Position numbers and translations under genes: made by a program
Shown: piece by piece, positions 62,545 through 64,000 of the stretch
How positions within the stretch are numbered: position 1 is the first letter of the stretch
Layout: each line of letters starts with the position of its first letter
The notes under the pieces: generated by a model
What the model was told of the DNA's origin: nothing
The model's database searches: none
What the model saw: the letters and a program-made list of their open reading frames with translations, nothing else
Assembly: GCF_011694815.1 (NCBI RefSeq)
Contig: NZ_CP050177.1
Coordinates: 6,393,501-6,457,500, forward strand
Source: Streptomyces liangshanensis
GTDB lineage: Bacteria; Actinomycetota; Actinomycetes; Streptomycetales; Streptomycetaceae
DNA: 64,000 bases
Direction of reading: 5' to 3'

Positions 62545-63501
62545 ATGGCCATTGCCAAGGCCGAGCGATTGATGAATCTGGCGCTGTGTCTGCTCGGCAC
62601 GCGCCGCCCCCTCAGCAAACGTGAACTGCGCGGCTCCATCGAGGCGTATCTGGAGGCCGGCACCGACGACGCGTTCAACCGGATGTTCGAGCGCGACAAG
62701 GACGACCTGCGCGAGCTGGGCCTGGTCATCGAAACGGTCGAGAACCTCGACGGGGACACCGGCTACCTGGCCCGGCGGGACAGCAACCGGCTGCCGGCGA
62801 TCACCCTGGACGCCGAGGAGGCCGCGGCGCTGGGCCTGGCGGCCAAGGTGTGGCAGCAGGCACGGCTGGCCGGCGCGGCCAGCGGGGCGCTCCAGAAGCT
62901 GCGGGCCGCCGGGATGCCGGAGGCGGAGGACTCGTACGAGGCGCACCACAGCGCCCTGGAGCCGCGCATCCCCGTCCACGAGGCCGCGTTCGAGCCGCTG
63001 ATGCTGGCCTGCCGTGACCGGCGGCCCGTCGTCTTCGACTACCGCAAGGGCAACGCGGCCGTGGCGGAGACCCGCCAGGTGGAGCCGTGGACGCTGGAGT
63101 GCTGGCGCGGGCACTGGTACCTGGCGGGCTGGGACCGGGACCGGGGCGCCGAGCGGGTCTTCCGGCTGTCCAGGATCACCGGCCGGGTCCGCTCCCGCTC
63201 CGGGACGTTCGGGGCGCCGGTGCCCGACGTGGTCACCGTGCGGGAGACGGTGGAGAGCTGGGCGGGGGAGACGGCGACCCGGTCGGCGCTCATCAGGCTG
63301 CGGGCGGGCGCGGGGTATCCGCTGCGTTCGCGGGCGGTGTCGTCGCGGGCGCTGGGCGACGGCTGGGACGAGCTGGAGATCCCGTACGGTCACGGTCTCG
63401 ACGCCTGGCTGGTGGAATTCGGCCCGGACGTGGCGGTGGTGGAGCCGGCGGACCTGCGGGCCGACGTCGTGGAGCGGCTGCGCGCCGTGGCCAAGGGTTA
63501 G
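62545..63501 (+). CDS. pafB: WYL-domain transcriptional activator PafB
   Basis: 318 residues from ATG 62545, with GGGGAGCAG upstream. The N-terminal winged helix (RLMNLALCLLGTRRPLSKRELRGSI) is followed by a WYL domain holding RQVEPWTLECWRGHWYLAGWDRDRGAERVFRLSRI, and a C-terminal extension. With PafC it forms an activator of the DNA-damage response in mycobacteria that acts apart from LexA; the WYL domain is thought to sense a nucleic acid signal. The adjacent pafC start fits this pair. Confidence 0.92.
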   Translation: MAIAKAERLMNLALCLLGTRRPLSKRELRGSIEAYLEAGTDDAFNRMFERDKDDLRELGLVIETVENLDGDTGYLARRDSNRLPAITLDAEEAAALGLAAKVWQQARLAGAASGALQKLRAAGMPEAEDSYEAHHSALEPRIPVHEAAFEPLMLACRDRRPVVFDYRKGNAAVAETRQVEPWTLECWRGHWYLAGWDRDRGAERVFRLSRITGRVRSRSGTFGAPVPDVVTVRETVESWAGETATRSALIRLRAGAGYPLRSRAVSSRALGDGWDELEIPYGHGLDAWLVEFGPDVAVVEPADLRADVVERLRAVAKG

Positions 63502-63588
63502 ACACGGCCCGGGGCGTCACGGGACCACGGCCCGGTTCGCGGTCCGGGCAAGATCCGATCGACACGGCCTGAGGGGAACTCGTACACC

Positions 63589-64000
63589 ATGGCAGCCAAC
63601 GCCATCGACCAGACCCGGCGGATGCTCTCGCTGGTGACCTATCTGCGGGAGCGTCCCGGCGCGCATGTCAGTGATGTCGCGCGCGCCTTCGGGATCACCG
63701 AGGACGAGTTGATCTCCGACCTCGACGTGCTGCCGATGTGCGGGACGAGTTTCCGCGGCGGCGACCTGCTGGACATCGACACCGACGGCGACCGGATCTG
63801 GTGGCACAACCCGGACGACGTGGCGGAGCCGCTGCGGCTCGCGGCGGACGAGGCGACGGCGCTGCTGGTCGCGGCCCGCGCGGTCGCCACCCTGCCGGGG
63901 CTGCGCGAGGGCGACCGGCAGGCGCTGCTGCGGGCCACCGCCAAGCTGGAGACGGCGGCGGGGGAGGCGGCGGGGGCCAGTGCGCGGCTGTCCGTCACCT
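63589..64000 (+). CDS. pafC: WYL-domain protein PafC, 3' end outside window
   Basis: Starts at ATG 63589 with GAGGGGA upstream, 87 bases after pafB. The visible 137 residues hold a helix-turn-helix (TRRMLSLVTYLRERPGAHVSDVARAFGITEDELISDL) and a linker region toward the WYL domain, which lies outside the window. It is the PafB partner by position and domain order. Confidence 0.88.
   Translation, partial: MAANAIDQTRRMLSLVTYLRERPGAHVSDVARAFGITEDELISDLDVLPMCGTSFRGGDLLDIDTDGDRIWWHNPDDVAEPLRLAADEATALLVAARAVATLPGLREGDRQALLRATAKLETAAGEAAGASARLSVT

Noticed and set aside
1..64000. CRISPR array or transposon
   Set aside because: No regularly spaced repeats and no transposase or terminal inverted repeats were noticed. 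The only tandem repeats are a 19-bp duplication and a coding trinucleotide tract.

Overview
The window is chromosomal DNA of a Streptomyces. Evidence: very high GC with third-position GC bias, GTG starts, a chaplin pair, the glycerol regulator gylR next to glpF-glpK-glpD, mycothiol ligase mshC, and a complete Pup-proteasome locus. Gene order resembles the S. coelicolor core chromosome (chpH/chpC ... mshC ... gyl operon ... metH ... arc/dop/pup/prcBA/pafA/pafBC). Two blocks look like accessory insertions into that backbone.

Layout. 1-2476: end of a PlsC-type acyltransferase (cut by the window edge) and a Tat-like secreted protein with a laminin-G-like middle and an NlpC/P60 catalytic domain. 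2660-8375: four translationally coupled genes: a small membrane protein resembling effector-associated constant component 1 (EACC1), two poorly characterised proteins (the first mainly helical), and a CHAT (caspase-like) protease with a helical-repeat N-terminus. This looks like a conflict or programmed-response system. It abuts the 3' end of a tRNA-Leu(GAG) gene. 8794-20015: M20 peptidase, chaplins chpH and chpC, small conserved proteins, a RecD2-like protein whose helicase motifs have decayed, aldo/keto reductase, F420-type oxidoreductase, ferritin-like protein, CorA and a histidine phosphatase. 19329-25253: a conserved actinobacterial group (phosphomutase-like, DUF3090, PI3/4-kinase-like SCO1664 family, mshC, PAC2).

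25516-32061: L-fuconate dehydratase, SDR dehydrogenase and a sugar ABC importer, facing a convergent GntR/FadR-type regulator. Matching palindromes lie upstream of the operon and of the regulator. 32231-37277: glycerol catabolism (glpF, glpK, glpD) under IclR-type GylR, with a shared 12-base motif upstream of gylR and glpF. 37510-41873: metH and a HAD phosphatase. 42376-50408: two tandem peptide-type binding lipoproteins without permeases, an orphan LuxR-type response regulator, a RecB-like Fe-S nuclease, a site-2 protease with CBS domains, tRNA m1A methyltransferase TrmI and a secreted protein.

50477-64000: the Pup-proteasome region: ferredoxin, arc ATPase, dop, pup, a decayed endonuclease VII gene, prcB, prcA, a LacI/MFS pair, pafA, two FKBP isomerases, pafB and the start of pafC. 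Dop deamidates Pup (which ends in GGQ), PafA ligates it, ARC unfolds the tagged substrate and PrcBA degrades it. PafBC is the DNA-damage activator pair usually found in this locus. Many gene ends carry GC-rich hairpins that read as intrinsic terminators. No CRISPR array, rRNA, transposase or phage structural gene was seen.
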